From contig NZ_URHZ01000118.1 in NCBI RefSeq assembly GCF_900547735.1, positions 1 through 11,608 of the forward strand: a stretch of DNA of 11,608 nucleotides. The letters are read 5' to 3'. Below, one piece after another: positions 1 through 6,569 of this stretch. A program made the translations under genes and the position numbers. How positions within the stretch are numbered: the first letter of the stretch is position 1; every line of letters starts with the position of its first letter. A model generated the notes under the pieces. It was not told the DNA's origin. It did no database searches and saw only the letters and a program-made list of their open reading frames with translations. This stretch comes from an uncultured Clostridium sp. (GTDB taxonomy: Bacteria; Bacillota; Clostridia; Lachnospirales; Lachnospiraceae).

Positions 1-47
1 CCCACTCCCCCGTCCGCCGTCTTACAGAGGCGTCCTCGCATCTCAAT
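1..47 (-). repeat. Left arm of long inverted repeat
   Basis: Bases 1-37 are the exact reverse complement of 11509-11545. After three mismatched positions (38-40) another seven bases match (41-47 with 11499-11505). The element starts only 7 bases after the stop of the minus-strand gene ending at 55. Read in that gene's direction it has the same orientation to its upstream gene as the right arm has to its own. It is GC-rich, ends in G runs on the minus strand, and has no T tract, so it is not an ordinary intrinsic terminator. Because the window begins here, the repeat could extend further left. No transposase is visible. Confidence 0.9.
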
Positions 48-54
48 TAAATCC

Positions 55-774
55 CTATTTTCCCTCCCAGCCAATATTGATTCCCGCTAATTTCGCCTGC
101 TTACACAAATCCTTTGTCTGCAGCGTATACTGCCTCCCGTCCTTTATAAAATGTGTGCCGCACTGTCTGAATTCGAAGGCCGCATGTTTCCTGATGCACT
201 GCTCCCTGATATCCAGCACCCAGTCATAATTCAGGGGTCTGGCATTGTAGTCTGATTCGCCGCCGACCACAACCAGCTCGATATCGTCCAGATATTTTTC
301 AATATTAACTCTTTCCAGCAGCGGCTGTGCCGTGATGCACTTATGCCGGATTGGCAGATCGCGAAATACCGGTAATTTATAATCGGCATTTTCCTGGTTT
401 TCAATGGTGCAGCATACGATTACATTGTCATAGCCGTCACCCCAATCATTGGGGACGCAGTCCATAAACCGGCCGATCCTTTTTGTTAAAAACAGGAAAT
501 CGCAGTCGGAGCGTTCCTTTATCATCGCCCAGCATTCTTCTCTCCAGGAGTCCGCCTCCTCTATCAGAAAATCGGTTGAAAAACAGAGATAGACCAGTCC
601 CGGCTTCATCTTGTAATTTCCGTTTTTTAATTTCAGGATCGGTTTCTCGAAATCCTTTGTCTTAATGATTTCGTTCGTGTCTATATTTCTTTTAAAATCT
701 CCTTTATGGATATAGCAATATTTACAGCCGTCGCTGCATTTTTTACAGCCCCGCCACGGATTCCACATCGACAT
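55..774 (-). CDS. Gp37/Gp68 (DUF5131) family protein with radical-SAM-like Cys motif
   Basis: A 239-residue protein of the phage Gp37/Gp68 (DUF5131) family. Residues 4-21 hold the family opening WNPWRGC followed by C13-x3-C17-x2-C20, the spacing of radical SAM [4Fe-4S] ligands, with an extra C10. Further family-type motifs follow: LTKR near 96-99, TIENQ at 123-127, QPLLE at 150-154, GGES at 171-174 and FRQCG at 202-206. The length is normal for the family, so the gene looks intact. An AGAGGAA ribosome binding site lies just before the ATG, only 12 bases after the partner gene's stop, so the two are cotranscribed. Some family members are related to spore photoproduct lyase and are thought to act on nucleic acid or nucleotides; the substrate here is unknown. 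The family call is confident; the radical SAM chemistry is inferred from the cysteines. Confidence 0.85.
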   Translation of the reverse strand: MSMWNPWRGCKKCSDGCKYCYIHKGDFKRNIDTNEIIKTKDFEKPILKLKNGNYKMKPGLVYLCFSTDFLIEEADSWREECWAMIKERSDCDFLFLTKRIGRFMDCVPNDWGDGYDNVIVCCTIENQENADYKLPVFRDLPIRHKCITAQPLLERVNIEKYLDDIELVVVGGESDYNARPLNYDWVLDIREQCIRKHAAFEFRQCGTHFIKDGRQYTLQTKDLCKQAKLAGINIGWEGK

Positions 775-786
775 GTCTTTTTCCTC

Positions 787-1251
787 TTAAAACCTGGACT
801 TTTCATAATTATAAGGAATGCTTGTCCCAACCGTCACATCTTCAATCTTTTCGATAATGAGCCAGTCGTCCATGTTTCCCTGATGGTCGAATTCGAGAGG
901 GGAGATTTTCTCCACCTTGTCAAATTCCACGAGACAGAGGCATTTTTTATGCCAGCGGGCCTTTTGTTTATCGGTCAGATTCAGCTTCCCCTGGTTTTTG
1001 TCCAGAATGTCTGTAATCTCCTCATCGGACAGCTTTACAAAATTCTGAACGTTTTTTACGGCTGCTTTTGCGCAAATGGAAGTGGTGCCTTTTTCCATAA
1101 AGTAGAGGGTCTCATTTTCAAAGACTCTGCTGTGCGGGATTTTTCTTCCGGCGGCTCCCCTGACGATCATTGTTTTTGTTCCTTCTAAAATTTTATCTAA
1201 AACATGTTCTCCCTTTTTGCCGGTATTATCGCAGTAGACCAAATGTACCAT
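787..1251 (-). CDS. PUA/ASCH-like domain protein, partner of the DUF5131 gene
   Basis: A 154-residue protein without signal peptide or membrane segment. Its pattern resembles the ASCH branch of PUA-like folds: an N-terminal segment ILEGTKT (21-27) with a following Arg, a strand-like LYFME (49-53), a basic AKAAVKNV stretch (61-68), then WHKKCLCLVEFDKVEKI (100-116) as a second beta-rich half. ASCH proteins generally bind RNA or modified nucleosides, and one member (YqfB) is an amidohydrolase of acetylated cytidine. A binding or hydrolysis role on a modified nucleic acid is therefore plausible but not shown. AAAGGAG lies about 9 bases before the ATG. It is the first gene of a two-gene minus-strand operon with the Gp37/Gp68 protein. 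The fold assignment rests on pattern only. Confidence 0.6.
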   Translation of the reverse strand: MVHLVYCDNTGKKGEHVLDKILEGTKTMIVRGAAGRKIPHSRVFENETLYFMEKGTTSICAKAAVKNVQNFVKLSDEEITDILDKNQGKLNLTDKQKARWHKKCLCLVEFDKVEKISPLEFDHQGNMDDWLIIEKIEDVTVGTSIPYNYEKSRF

Positions 1252-1297
1252 TTTAAGTGACTCCTTTCGAACTGTTGTCGGTCAGACATATGGATTT

Positions 1298-1326
1298 AGT
1301 TTATCACTATTTTATGATTTCGTCAT
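1298..1326 (-). promoter_or_regulatory. Probable promoter of the minus-strand two-gene operon
   Basis: Read on the minus strand, a -35-like ATGACG (1321-1326) is separated by 17 bases from a -10-like TAAACT (1298-1303), which carries a TG one base upstream (extended -10). Each hexamer matches consensus at four of six positions. Transcription would begin about 40 bases before the start codon at 1251, leaving a short leader with a good AAAGGAG site. The structured repeat begins about 26 bases upstream of the -35. Confidence 0.4.
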
Positions 1327-1351
1327 CGCTTTTCGGCACAGGAGGAAAATG

Positions 1352-1499
1352 TTTGTTACAGTTCAGCCTTCGGCCAAACTGCAACAAAATGATGCACAGA
1401 AACGGTAAAAAGCACCGTTTCGCGCCGCGTAACTCGGGATTTTCGCAAAAAATATGCGAAAACACCTCGCGGGATGCATCATGGCTGAACTGTTACAAA
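1352..1499. repeat. 148-base structured inverted-repeat element (MITE-like or RNA-forming)
   Basis: The ends form a 17-base inverted repeat with one mismatch (1352-1368 with 1483-1499; inner ends TTCAGCC and GGCTGAA). Inside it, ATGATGCA (1389-1396) pairs with TGCATCAT (1475-1482). Nested further are a hairpin with 8-bp arms GAAACGGT/ACCGTTTC (1399-1421), arms CCGCG/CGCGG (1425-1429 with 1468-1472), and a hairpin with arms TTTTCGCA/TGCGAAAA (1440-1462). The segment 1372-1388 can also pair, with three mismatches, with the left arm 1352-1368, giving an alternative local hairpin. No convincing coding sequence lies across it. It may be a small non-autonomous transposable element or a structured RNA. 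The pairings are certain; the identity is not. Confidence 0.7.
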
Positions 1500-1508
1500 T
1501 GTTTACAA

Positions 1509-1539
1509 TATGCAGAAGGCGCCCGCCCGGAGCTGCATA
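1509..1539. repeat. Small GC-rich hairpin next to the structured element
   Basis: Perfect 7-bp arms TATGCAG (1509-1515) and CTGCATA (1533-1539) enclose a 17-base GC-rich loop. It sits ten bases beyond the 1352-1499 element and may belong to it. There is no T tract on the plus strand, and no gene end nearby for it to terminate. Confidence 0.45.
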
Positions 1540-1681
1540 AAACTTTGAATGAAAAATAATGAAAATTGTTGCAAAGTTCATGAGCGGAATTAGGAACGAA
1601 TGTGTGGATTTATCAATTAATGTGTGCGAAAAGCAGCTATCTGAGTTATACTTAATAAGAGAAAAATAAAAGAACATAAAA

Positions 1682-1697
1682 ATGCAATAGATTGCAT
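1682..1697. promoter_or_regulatory. Distal operator-like palindrome
   Basis: Perfect inverted repeat with 7-base arms ATGCAAT and ATTGCAT around a 2-base centre. The half-site recurs as ATGCAAT at 1732-1738 and inside the proximal palindrome at 1773-1794, as expected for cooperative binding or looping by the adjacent DeoR-family regulator. Binding by that protein is an inference. Confidence 0.5.
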
Positions 1698-1772
1698 CAA
1701 TGTGTAACTTAAACAAGAAAAATGAAAGATAATGCAATTTTATGTGAAGTATTTTGAAATAATATGAAATAA

Positions 1773-1794
1773 ATATTGCAAAACATTGCAATAT
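1773..1794. promoter_or_regulatory. Proximal operator-like palindrome
   Basis: Perfect 9-base arms ATATTGCAA (1773-1781) and TTGCAATAT (1786-1794) around a 4-base centre, sharing the TTGCA core with the distal site. It covers the -35 and most of the spacer of the probable promoter, so a bound repressor would block RNA polymerase. DeoR-family repressors commonly autoregulate from such sites. Confidence 0.6.
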
Positions 1795-1804
1795 GTGATA
1801 TTCT
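1776..1804 (+). promoter_or_regulatory. Probable promoter of the DeoR-sugar operon
   Basis: A -35-like TTGCAA (1776-1781), a 17-base spacer and a -10-like TATTCT (1799-1804) preceded by TGA, giving an extended -10. Transcription would start near 1811, right before the GGAAGGAG ribosome binding site, so the leader would be only about 16 bases. Neither hexamer is perfect, and an upstream promoter remains possible. Confidence 0.4.
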
Positions 1805-1812
1805 ATATCACA
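1794..1812. repeat. Palindrome abutting the ribosome binding site
   Basis: Perfect 8-base arms TGTGATAT (1794-1801) and ATATCACA (1805-1812) around a 3-base centre, ending exactly where GGAAGGAG (1813-1820) begins. It overlaps the proposed -10. It may be a second operator, or an mRNA hairpin if transcription starts further upstream. Confidence 0.5.
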
Positions 1813-1826
1813 GGAAGGAGAAAAAT

Positions 1827-2606
1827 ATGTCACAGTTCACAAATTCTATACCGGCCCAGAGGCAGCAGCAGATTTCGGATTACCTCAAGTCAAAATTCAG
1901 TATCTCCATCAAGGAAGCATCGGAACTCTGCAATGTATCGGAGGCGACCGCGAGGAGGGACCTGGATGATATGGCGGCTGCGGGCCTGCTGGAGAGGACG
2001 CACGGAGGTGCGGTTCTCCATAAGGGGACGGGATTTGAAGAGTACCATGACGAGAAGATGAAAGCGATGATACCGGAGAAGACGAGGATTGCAAGGGAAG
2101 CCGTGACACTGATTAAAGACGGCGACAGCATTTTCCTTGATTCGGGCACAACCACGCTGATGCTGGGACAGCAGCTTGAAAGTATCAAGAAGCTGACCGT
2201 TGTGACGAACAACCTGGATATCGCTTCGACCGTCAAACTGGACAATTCTTCGACAATGATTATAACGGGCGGCGTCAGAAGGGACGGCTACAGTGTTTTG
2301 ATAGGAGATATCGCGGAGGAGCTGGTCAGAAAGCTGTATGTGGATATCGCCTTTGTGGGAGCCGATGCCGTGAATTCCAAGAGCGGCGTCTATAACAGCA
2401 ATTTTATGGAAATTGGAATCAAGAAAAGTATCATTGCCAGCGGCAAGAGGGCGGTACTGCTGGCGGACCATTCCAAGTTTAAGCAGAAGGCCCTGGCTAA
2501 AATATGTGATATAGAAGAGTTTGACACGATCATTACAGATTCGGGCGTCGATAAGGAGACCAGGGAATATCTGGATAAGAAGATACCCCATCTGATAGTA
2601 GTATAA
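1827..2606 (+). CDS. DeoR-family transcriptional repressor
   Basis: A 259-residue cytoplasmic regulator of normal DeoR-family length. The N-terminal winged helix-turn-helix spans about residues 10-65, with recognition helix SEATARRDL and the family wing ERTHGGA. The C-terminal sensor domain resembles a sugar-phosphate isomerase fold and carries DSGTTT (effector phosphate loop), IITGG, DIAFVGADAV and LLADHSKF, all DeoR hallmarks. These domains usually bind a phosphorylated sugar that releases the repressor. The ATG at 1827 is chosen over an upstream in-frame ATG at 1776: GGAAGGAG lies 6 bases before it, homology begins there, and the longer start would run through the operator. It is first in the operon, 15 bases before sgcQ, so it probably autoregulates through the palindromes upstream. 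The actual inducer cannot be read. Confidence 0.93.
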   Translation: MSQFTNSIPAQRQQQISDYLKSKFSISIKEASELCNVSEATARRDLDDMAAAGLLERTHGGAVLHKGTGFEEYHDEKMKAMIPEKTRIAREAVTLIKDGDSIFLDSGTTTLMLGQQLESIKKLTVVTNNLDIASTVKLDNSSTMIITGGVRRDGYSVLIGDIAEELVRKLYVDIAFVGADAVNSKSGVYNSNFMEIGIKKSIIASGKRAVLLADHSKFKQKALAKICDIEEFDTIITDSGVDKETREYLDKKIPHLIVV

Positions 2607-2621
2607 GGAGGATACAGATTT

Positions 2622-3434
2622 ATGAGTTGGCTGAAAGAGGTTATCGGTACGGAGAAGGCGATCATATCCATGCTCCATCTGCAGGCAATGCCTGGGGACC
2701 CCTACTATGATAAGGAGAAGGGGATTAAGTGGGTGGTGGAAAAGGCAAAAGAGGATCTGGATGCCCTTCAGGAGGGCGGAGTTGATGCGATTATGTTCAG
2801 CAATGAATACAGCCTCCCCTATCTTACGGAAGTAAAGAGGGAGACAGTCGCCGCGATGGGAAGAGTCATTGGAGAACTCCAGCCCTACATATCAATTCCA
2901 TACGGTGTCAATGTTTTATGGGATCCGAAAGCTTCGCTCGATCTGGCCGCAGCCGTCGATGCCAAATTCATAAGGGAAATATTTACCGGCGTTTACGCCA
3001 GTGATTTCGGGCTGTGGAACACCTGCTGCGGCGAGGTGGTCCGGCATCAGAGGGAAATCGGGGCGGAACATGTGAAGCTCCTCTTTAATATCGTGCCGGA
3101 GGCGGCCAGATACCTGGCGGACAGGGAGATCAGACAGATTGCAAAATCAACGGTCTTTAACTGCCGTCCCGATGCTTTATGTGTGTCGGGCCTGACGGCG
3201 GGCTCACCGACGGATATGTCGACGCTCCAGGAAGTAAAGGCCGAAGTGCCGGAAACCGTTGTGCTGGCCAACACGGGATGCCGGAAAGAGACAATTGAGC
3301 GTCTTCTGAGCATTGCCGACGGAGCCGTTGTTGCAACCACCTTTAAATACGACGGTAAATTCGAAAACCAGGTTGATAAAAACCGGGTAAAAGAATTTAT
3401 GGATATAGTCAAACGATTCAGAGGAGGAATGTAA
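2622..3434 (+). CDS. sgcQ: SgcQ/BtpA-family TIM-barrel protein
   Basis: A 270-residue cytoplasmic protein that matches the BtpA/SgcQ family along its full length and, from memory, is especially close to E. coli SgcQ. Recognisable segments are the opening WLKEVIGTEK, MLHLQAMPGDP (17-27), GGVDAIMFSNEYSLPY (52-67), GVNVLWDP, AKFIREIFTGVYASDFG, LFNIVPEAA, ALCVSGLTAG and VLANTG. The pattern suggests a TIM barrel binding a phosphorylated ligand. E. coli sgcQ lies in a cryptic sugar operon also carrying a DeoR-type regulator; the biochemical activity of the family is unsettled. AAGGAGG precedes the ATG. It follows the regulator by 15 bases and the SIS gene starts one base after its stop, so tight coupling is expected. 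The family call is firm; the reaction, perhaps an isomerisation or aldol-type step, is inference. Confidence 0.9.
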   Translation: MSWLKEVIGTEKAIISMLHLQAMPGDPYYDKEKGIKWVVEKAKEDLDALQEGGVDAIMFSNEYSLPYLTEVKRETVAAMGRVIGELQPYISIPYGVNVLWDPKASLDLAAAVDAKFIREIFTGVYASDFGLWNTCCGEVVRHQREIGAEHVKLLFNIVPEAARYLADREIRQIAKSTVFNCRPDALCVSGLTAGSPTDMSTLQEVKAEVPETVVLANTGCRKETIERLLSIADGAVVATTFKYDGKFENQVDKNRVKEFMDIVKRFRGGM

Positions 3435-3435
3435 C

Positions 3436-4044
3436 ATGATATCCGCAGAAGAAATCTACGGCAGCGCACTCCGCACATTTGCAAACGAGGCGAATGCGGT
3501 TGCTCGGCTATCCGACACCGTCGACAGGGACAGTTATGTCAAAGCAGTGCAGATGATAGCGGAATGTGAGGGAAGGATCATCACAACGGGCTGCGGAACT
3601 TCCGGGGCCTGTGCAAAAAAGGTCTCCCAGGTGTTTAACTGTGTGGACAGAGCGTCCCAGTTTCTGAACCCGGCGGATGCCCCGCATGGGGATTACGGAA
3701 TGATACGGCCGGGAGATATCGTCATTATTATCTCCAAGAGCGGAAAAACGACGGAGATGATAAATTTGATACCCGTCGCCAAAGCCAGGGGAGCCCAAAT
3801 CATCACGGTGACCGAGAATCCCGGTTCGCCTATCGCTCTTGAGAGCGATCTGAACCTGATCCTCAGTACGGGAGAGGAGGCATGCCCTTACCAGTGTCTG
3901 TCTACAACTTCCGTTACCGCGGTATTTGCCCTGTTTGATGCAATTTCAATTGGTTGTATGCTGTATAACGGCATTGATAAAAATTATTTTAAGCTCGTTC
4001 ATCCGGCCGGGGGAGTCGGCGCCATGCTTGCTTCGGAGGAATAG
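3436..4044 (+). CDS. SIS-domain sugar-phosphate isomerase-like protein (KpsF/GutQ type)
   Basis: A 202-residue single-domain SIS protein related to the isomerase half of KpsF/GutQ/KdsD arabinose-5-phosphate isomerases, without their C-terminal CBS pair. Family marks: ITTGCGTSG (49-57) at the nucleotide-like loop, NPADAPHGDYGM (78-89), IIISKSGKTTE (97-107) and the closing HPAGGVG (189-195). H84 and H189 match the two active-site histidines. The lysine of the usual GMGKSG loop is replaced by T55, and the glutamate of SNSGES by K104, so arabinose-5-phosphate isomerase activity is doubtful. A different aldose-ketose isomerisation or a SIS-type deamination of a sugar phosphate is more likely. GAGGAGG lies 8 bases before the ATG; nagB starts 3 bases after the stop. 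The fold is certain, the substrate unknown. Confidence 0.85.
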   Translation: MISAEEIYGSALRTFANEANAVARLSDTVDRDSYVKAVQMIAECEGRIITTGCGTSGACAKKVSQVFNCVDRASQFLNPADAPHGDYGMIRPGDIVIIISKSGKTTEMINLIPVAKARGAQIITVTENPGSPIALESDLNLILSTGEEACPYQCLSTTSVTAVFALFDAISIGCMLYNGIDKNYFKLVHPAGGVGAMLASEE

Positions 4045-4047
4045 AGG

Positions 4048-4773
4048 ATGAAACGGATTGTGACGGAGAGCTATGAGGAAAGCAGCCGTATTCTGGCTGA
4101 TTTGTTCGGGGATGTGATACGGAATACGCCGCATCCGCTTCTCGGCTGTGCGACGGGAAGTTCGCCCATCGGGCTGTACCGGTTTTTGGCGGAGGACTAC
4201 AGGGCGGGAAAACTCGACTTTTCCGGGGTGAGGACGATCAACCTGGACGAGTATGCCGGTCTGCCAAGAAGCCATAACCAGAGCTTCGGATATTTTATGG
4301 ATCGCCACCTGTTTTCCAAGGTCAATATAAAGGAAGAAAATATTATGCTGGCCGACGGAACGGGGGATGCGCAGGAACAGTGCAGGCGCTACGACGGCTT
4401 TCTTGCGGAGAATGACATTGATATCCTGGTTCTGGGAATAGGCGGCAATGGGCATATAGGATTTAATGAACCGGCAGAGTTTTTTACAGCCAATACCCAT
4501 GTGGTGGAACTGGAAGAGGAAACAATTGAAGCGAATTCCCGTTTCTTTGAACGCCGGGAGGATGTTCCGAAAAAGGCCATAACAATGGGGATGGCCGGAA
4601 TCGTCAGGGCTAAAAAGGTGGTTCTGATTGCTTCAGGGCCGGCCAAAGCGGACGCGATAGGACGTCTGTTTAAAGACGACAGGATTGATCCTATGCTCCC
4701 ATGCAGCATTTTGAAGGTATGCCGCGACGCGACGGTGATCATTGACCGGGAGCTGGAAGCGGAGATGAAATGA
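4048..4773 (+). CDS. nagB: Glucosamine-6-phosphate deaminase
   Basis: A 241-residue enzyme that converts glucosamine 6-phosphate to fructose 6-phosphate and ammonia in the cytoplasm. Signature parts are present: phosphate loop LGCATGSSPIG (32-42), NLDEYAGL (65-72) with the general-base Asp67, GIGGNGHIGFNEP (130-142) with the ring-opening His136 and Glu141, ANSRFF (162-167) and IASGPAKAD (194-202) with a phosphate-contacting Lys. N134 stands where E. coli has Asp141, as in Bacillus-type enzymes. The length matches the short non-allosteric Bacillus form rather than the longer E. coli enzyme. GGAGGA lies 7 bases before the ATG, and the upstream SIS gene ends 3 bases earlier. No nagA is nearby, so the cluster does not simply handle N-acetylglucosamine; NagB may feed on, or run backwards from, a product of the neighbouring enzymes. 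Confidence 0.93.
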   Translation: MKRIVTESYEESSRILADLFGDVIRNTPHPLLGCATGSSPIGLYRFLAEDYRAGKLDFSGVRTINLDEYAGLPRSHNQSFGYFMDRHLFSKVNIKEENIMLADGTGDAQEQCRRYDGFLAENDIDILVLGIGGNGHIGFNEPAEFFTANTHVVELEEETIEANSRFFERREDVPKKAITMGMAGIVRAKKVVLIASGPAKADAIGRLFKDDRIDPMLPCSILKVCRDATVIIDRELEAEMK

Positions 4774-4817
4774 CGAAGGCTGTGAATCGCAATGCTATGG
4801 AGTATGGAGAGTAACAG

Positions 4818-6482
4818 ATGGGGAAATTTGTTTTAGGATTTGATTTCGGAACCCTGTCGTGCAGGGGAGTGGCCTTAAGACTCGAGGATGGACGGCTGAT
4901 GGCTTCGGCCGAGAGCCGCTATAAAAACGGGGTGATTTCCGGCATGATGCACCATAAACCGATCCCGCTTCCAGATGAATGGTTTCTGCAGGATCCGGAT
5001 GACTGGATCGAGAGCATGTGCGCCGTAACGGCCCGGCTGATTGGAGATTCCGGGATAAATCCGGAGGATGTGGCCGCCATCGGGACCGATTTTACGAGCT
5101 GCACCATGGTACCCCTGTACCGGGACGGCCTTCCCATATGTAAGGATCCCGGCCTGCGGGACCGTCCCAATGCATGGCCTAAACTGTGGAAACACCACGG
5201 GGCGCAGAACTATGCGGAGGAGATAGAAAGCTATGCCAGGGAGCATACGACATGGCTGAAAGAATATTTCGGCAGCTCCGTCTCATCGGAATGGATGTTT
5301 CCAAAGATTATGCAGGTAGCCAGGGAAGACCCTGAGATCTACCGGAAAACCGATTTGTTTATGGAGGCCGTGGACTGGATTGTCTACTGGCTGACAGGGA
5401 ACCTCAAGAGGACAGGAGGCGTTCTGGGGGTGAACGCGTTCTGGATTAAAGGCAGGGGGTACCCGGACAGGGATTTCTTAAGGGCCCTCGACCCGGAAAT
5501 GGAAGATTTAACGGAAACAAAATTTGCAGGTGATATTATCGATGTCGGCGACTGCGCCGGTTTTCTCAGGGAGGAAGCGGCAAAGATGCTGGGGCTTACG
5601 GTGAAAACGGCCGTAGCCGCCGGCCACAGCGACGGGGCTGTGGCGGGATGCGGAGCGGGAGTTACGGAGAGCGGAAGTATGATGCTTGTAATGGGAACCT
5701 CCACCTGCCATCAGATGATGTACCGGGAGTTCTGCTCATTCGACGGACTTTGCTCGGTGGCGGCGGACGGAATGGTTCCGGGGCTTTACGGATATGAGTC
5801 CGGACAGCCGGCCACGGGAGATTTGTTCCAGTGGTTTGCCGAAACTTCCGTTCCTCGGGAGTATTATGAGAAAGCCCAGGAAGAAGGAAAGAGCATACTG
5901 GCCTATCTGGGGGAACTGGCGGAGAAGCTGGAACCGGGGGAGAGCGGCCTTGTGGCTCTGGACTGGTTTAACGGGAACCGGAGTATCCTGTCCAACTACA
6001 ACTTATCGGGAGCCGTCATCGGCCTTACCCTGCAAACTAGAACAGAAGAAATCTACAGGGCTCTTGTAGAGGCAAATGTATTTGGCTCCAGGAGAATCCT
6101 TGAAAATTACAAAGACAACGGCGTTCCGATAAAAGCGATTTACGCGGTGGGAGGAATCGCAGGAAAAAGCCCGTGGATTATGCAGATGTGCGCGGATGTG
6201 TTCAAACAGGAGGTGATCGTCCCACGGATTGACAATGTGCCGGCCAGAGGCGCAGCCGCCTGTGCGGCCGTGGCATTTGGAAAAGTATACGGATATCCGG
6301 GATGCGCAGATTTTTCCGAAGCTTCAAAACGCCTGATTCCGCCGGAGACGGTGATTTATACGCCGGACGGCCGGAAAAAAGAGCTGTACGATGAATTGTA
6401 CGGTTATTACAGAAAATTGCATGATATATTCGGCAGCGATGATTCCTTTATGAAGGGGTTAAGGAATATCGGGCGGAGATAA
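4818..6482 (+). CDS. FGGY-family carbohydrate kinase, ribulokinase-like
   Basis: A 554-residue cytoplasmic ATP-dependent sugar kinase. The length and the motifs GFDFGTLSCRG (7-17), IGTDFTSCTMVPL (88-100), ALDWFNGNRS (380-389) and YGYESGQ (324-330) place it nearest the ribulokinase (AraB) branch of the FGGY family. The N-terminal phosphate motif is intact, AGHSDGA (268-274) carries the catalytic base Asp272, MGTST (292-296) is the second phosphate motif and AVGGIAGKSP (443-452) the adenine-side motif. Ketoses and polyols are usual substrates. A GGAGAG site lies before the ATG at 4818, 44 bases after nagB. No AraA or AraD is present, so L-arabinose is unlikely. By its place it should phosphorylate whatever the downstream importer delivers, but substrate specificity cannot be predicted with confidence. 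Confidence 0.88.
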   Translation: MGKFVLGFDFGTLSCRGVALRLEDGRLMASAESRYKNGVISGMMHHKPIPLPDEWFLQDPDDWIESMCAVTARLIGDSGINPEDVAAIGTDFTSCTMVPLYRDGLPICKDPGLRDRPNAWPKLWKHHGAQNYAEEIESYAREHTTWLKEYFGSSVSSEWMFPKIMQVAREDPEIYRKTDLFMEAVDWIVYWLTGNLKRTGGVLGVNAFWIKGRGYPDRDFLRALDPEMEDLTETKFAGDIIDVGDCAGFLREEAAKMLGLTVKTAVAAGHSDGAVAGCGAGVTESGSMMLVMGTSTCHQMMYREFCSFDGLCSVAADGMVPGLYGYESGQPATGDLFQWFAETSVPREYYEKAQEEGKSILAYLGELAEKLEPGESGLVALDWFNGNRSILSNYNLSGAVIGLTLQTRTEEIYRALVEANVFGSRRILENYKDNGVPIKAIYAVGGIAGKSPWIMQMCADVFKQEVIVPRIDNVPARGAAACAAVAFGKVYGYPGCADFSEASKRLIPPETVIYTPDGRKKELYDELYGYYRKLHDIFGSDDSFMKGLRNIGRR

Positions 6483-6485
6483 TCT

Positions 6486-6569
6486 GCCGTGGCTTTCTGT
6501 TACGGCGGGGCATCGGAAGGGGTGCCGTAGGGTGATTAAGTTTCAGTTTCCGGAAATGCCGTAACGGCA
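6486..6569 (+). repeat. Palindromic intercistronic region before the binding-protein gene
   Basis: The 129 bases between the kinase and lipoprotein genes hold several copies of GCCGT/ACGGC. GCCGT (6486-6490) pairs with ACGGC (6502-6506); TGCCGT and ACGGCA form a compact palindrome (6557-6569); and GTTACGGC (6499-6506) can instead pair perfectly with GCCGTAAC (6558-6565). These are mutually exclusive folds. There is no T tract, so an ordinary terminator is unlikely; RNA stabilisation or partial attenuation that sets transporter level is possible. Confidence 0.45.

Larger units (their letters stand above)
1540..1826 (+). promoter_or_regulatory. AT-rich regulatory region of the sugar operon
   Basis: About 290 bases without a gene, markedly more AT-rich than the rest of the window. 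It holds the TGCAAT-type palindromes and the probable promoter listed separately. A TATACT at 1647-1652 resembles a -10 box but has no good -35 at 17 bases. Open frames across this stretch have no family resemblance and were not called. Confidence 0.6.

Noticed and set aside
706..1188. Plus-strand open frame opposite the ASCH-like and DUF5131 genes
   Set aside because: It crosses two recognisable minus-strand genes and their junction, has no ribosome site and no recognisable motif.
1257..1833. Open frames across the intergenic region (plus 1257-1559, minus 1363-1833)
   Set aside because: They run through the structured inverted repeat, promoters and operator palindromes; the minus frame is low-complexity Phe/Ile/Tyr-rich from AT-rich DNA.
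1890..2678. Long minus-strand open frame of 262 codons opposite the DeoR gene
   Set aside because: It lies antisense to an unmistakable DeoR gene, has no family resemblance and is explained by codon bias of the real gene.
1827..6482. An N-acetylglucosamine or L-arabinose catabolic operon
   Set aside because: nagB is present without nagA or a PTS, and the ribulokinase-like gene lacks araA and araD, so neither textbook pathway fits.
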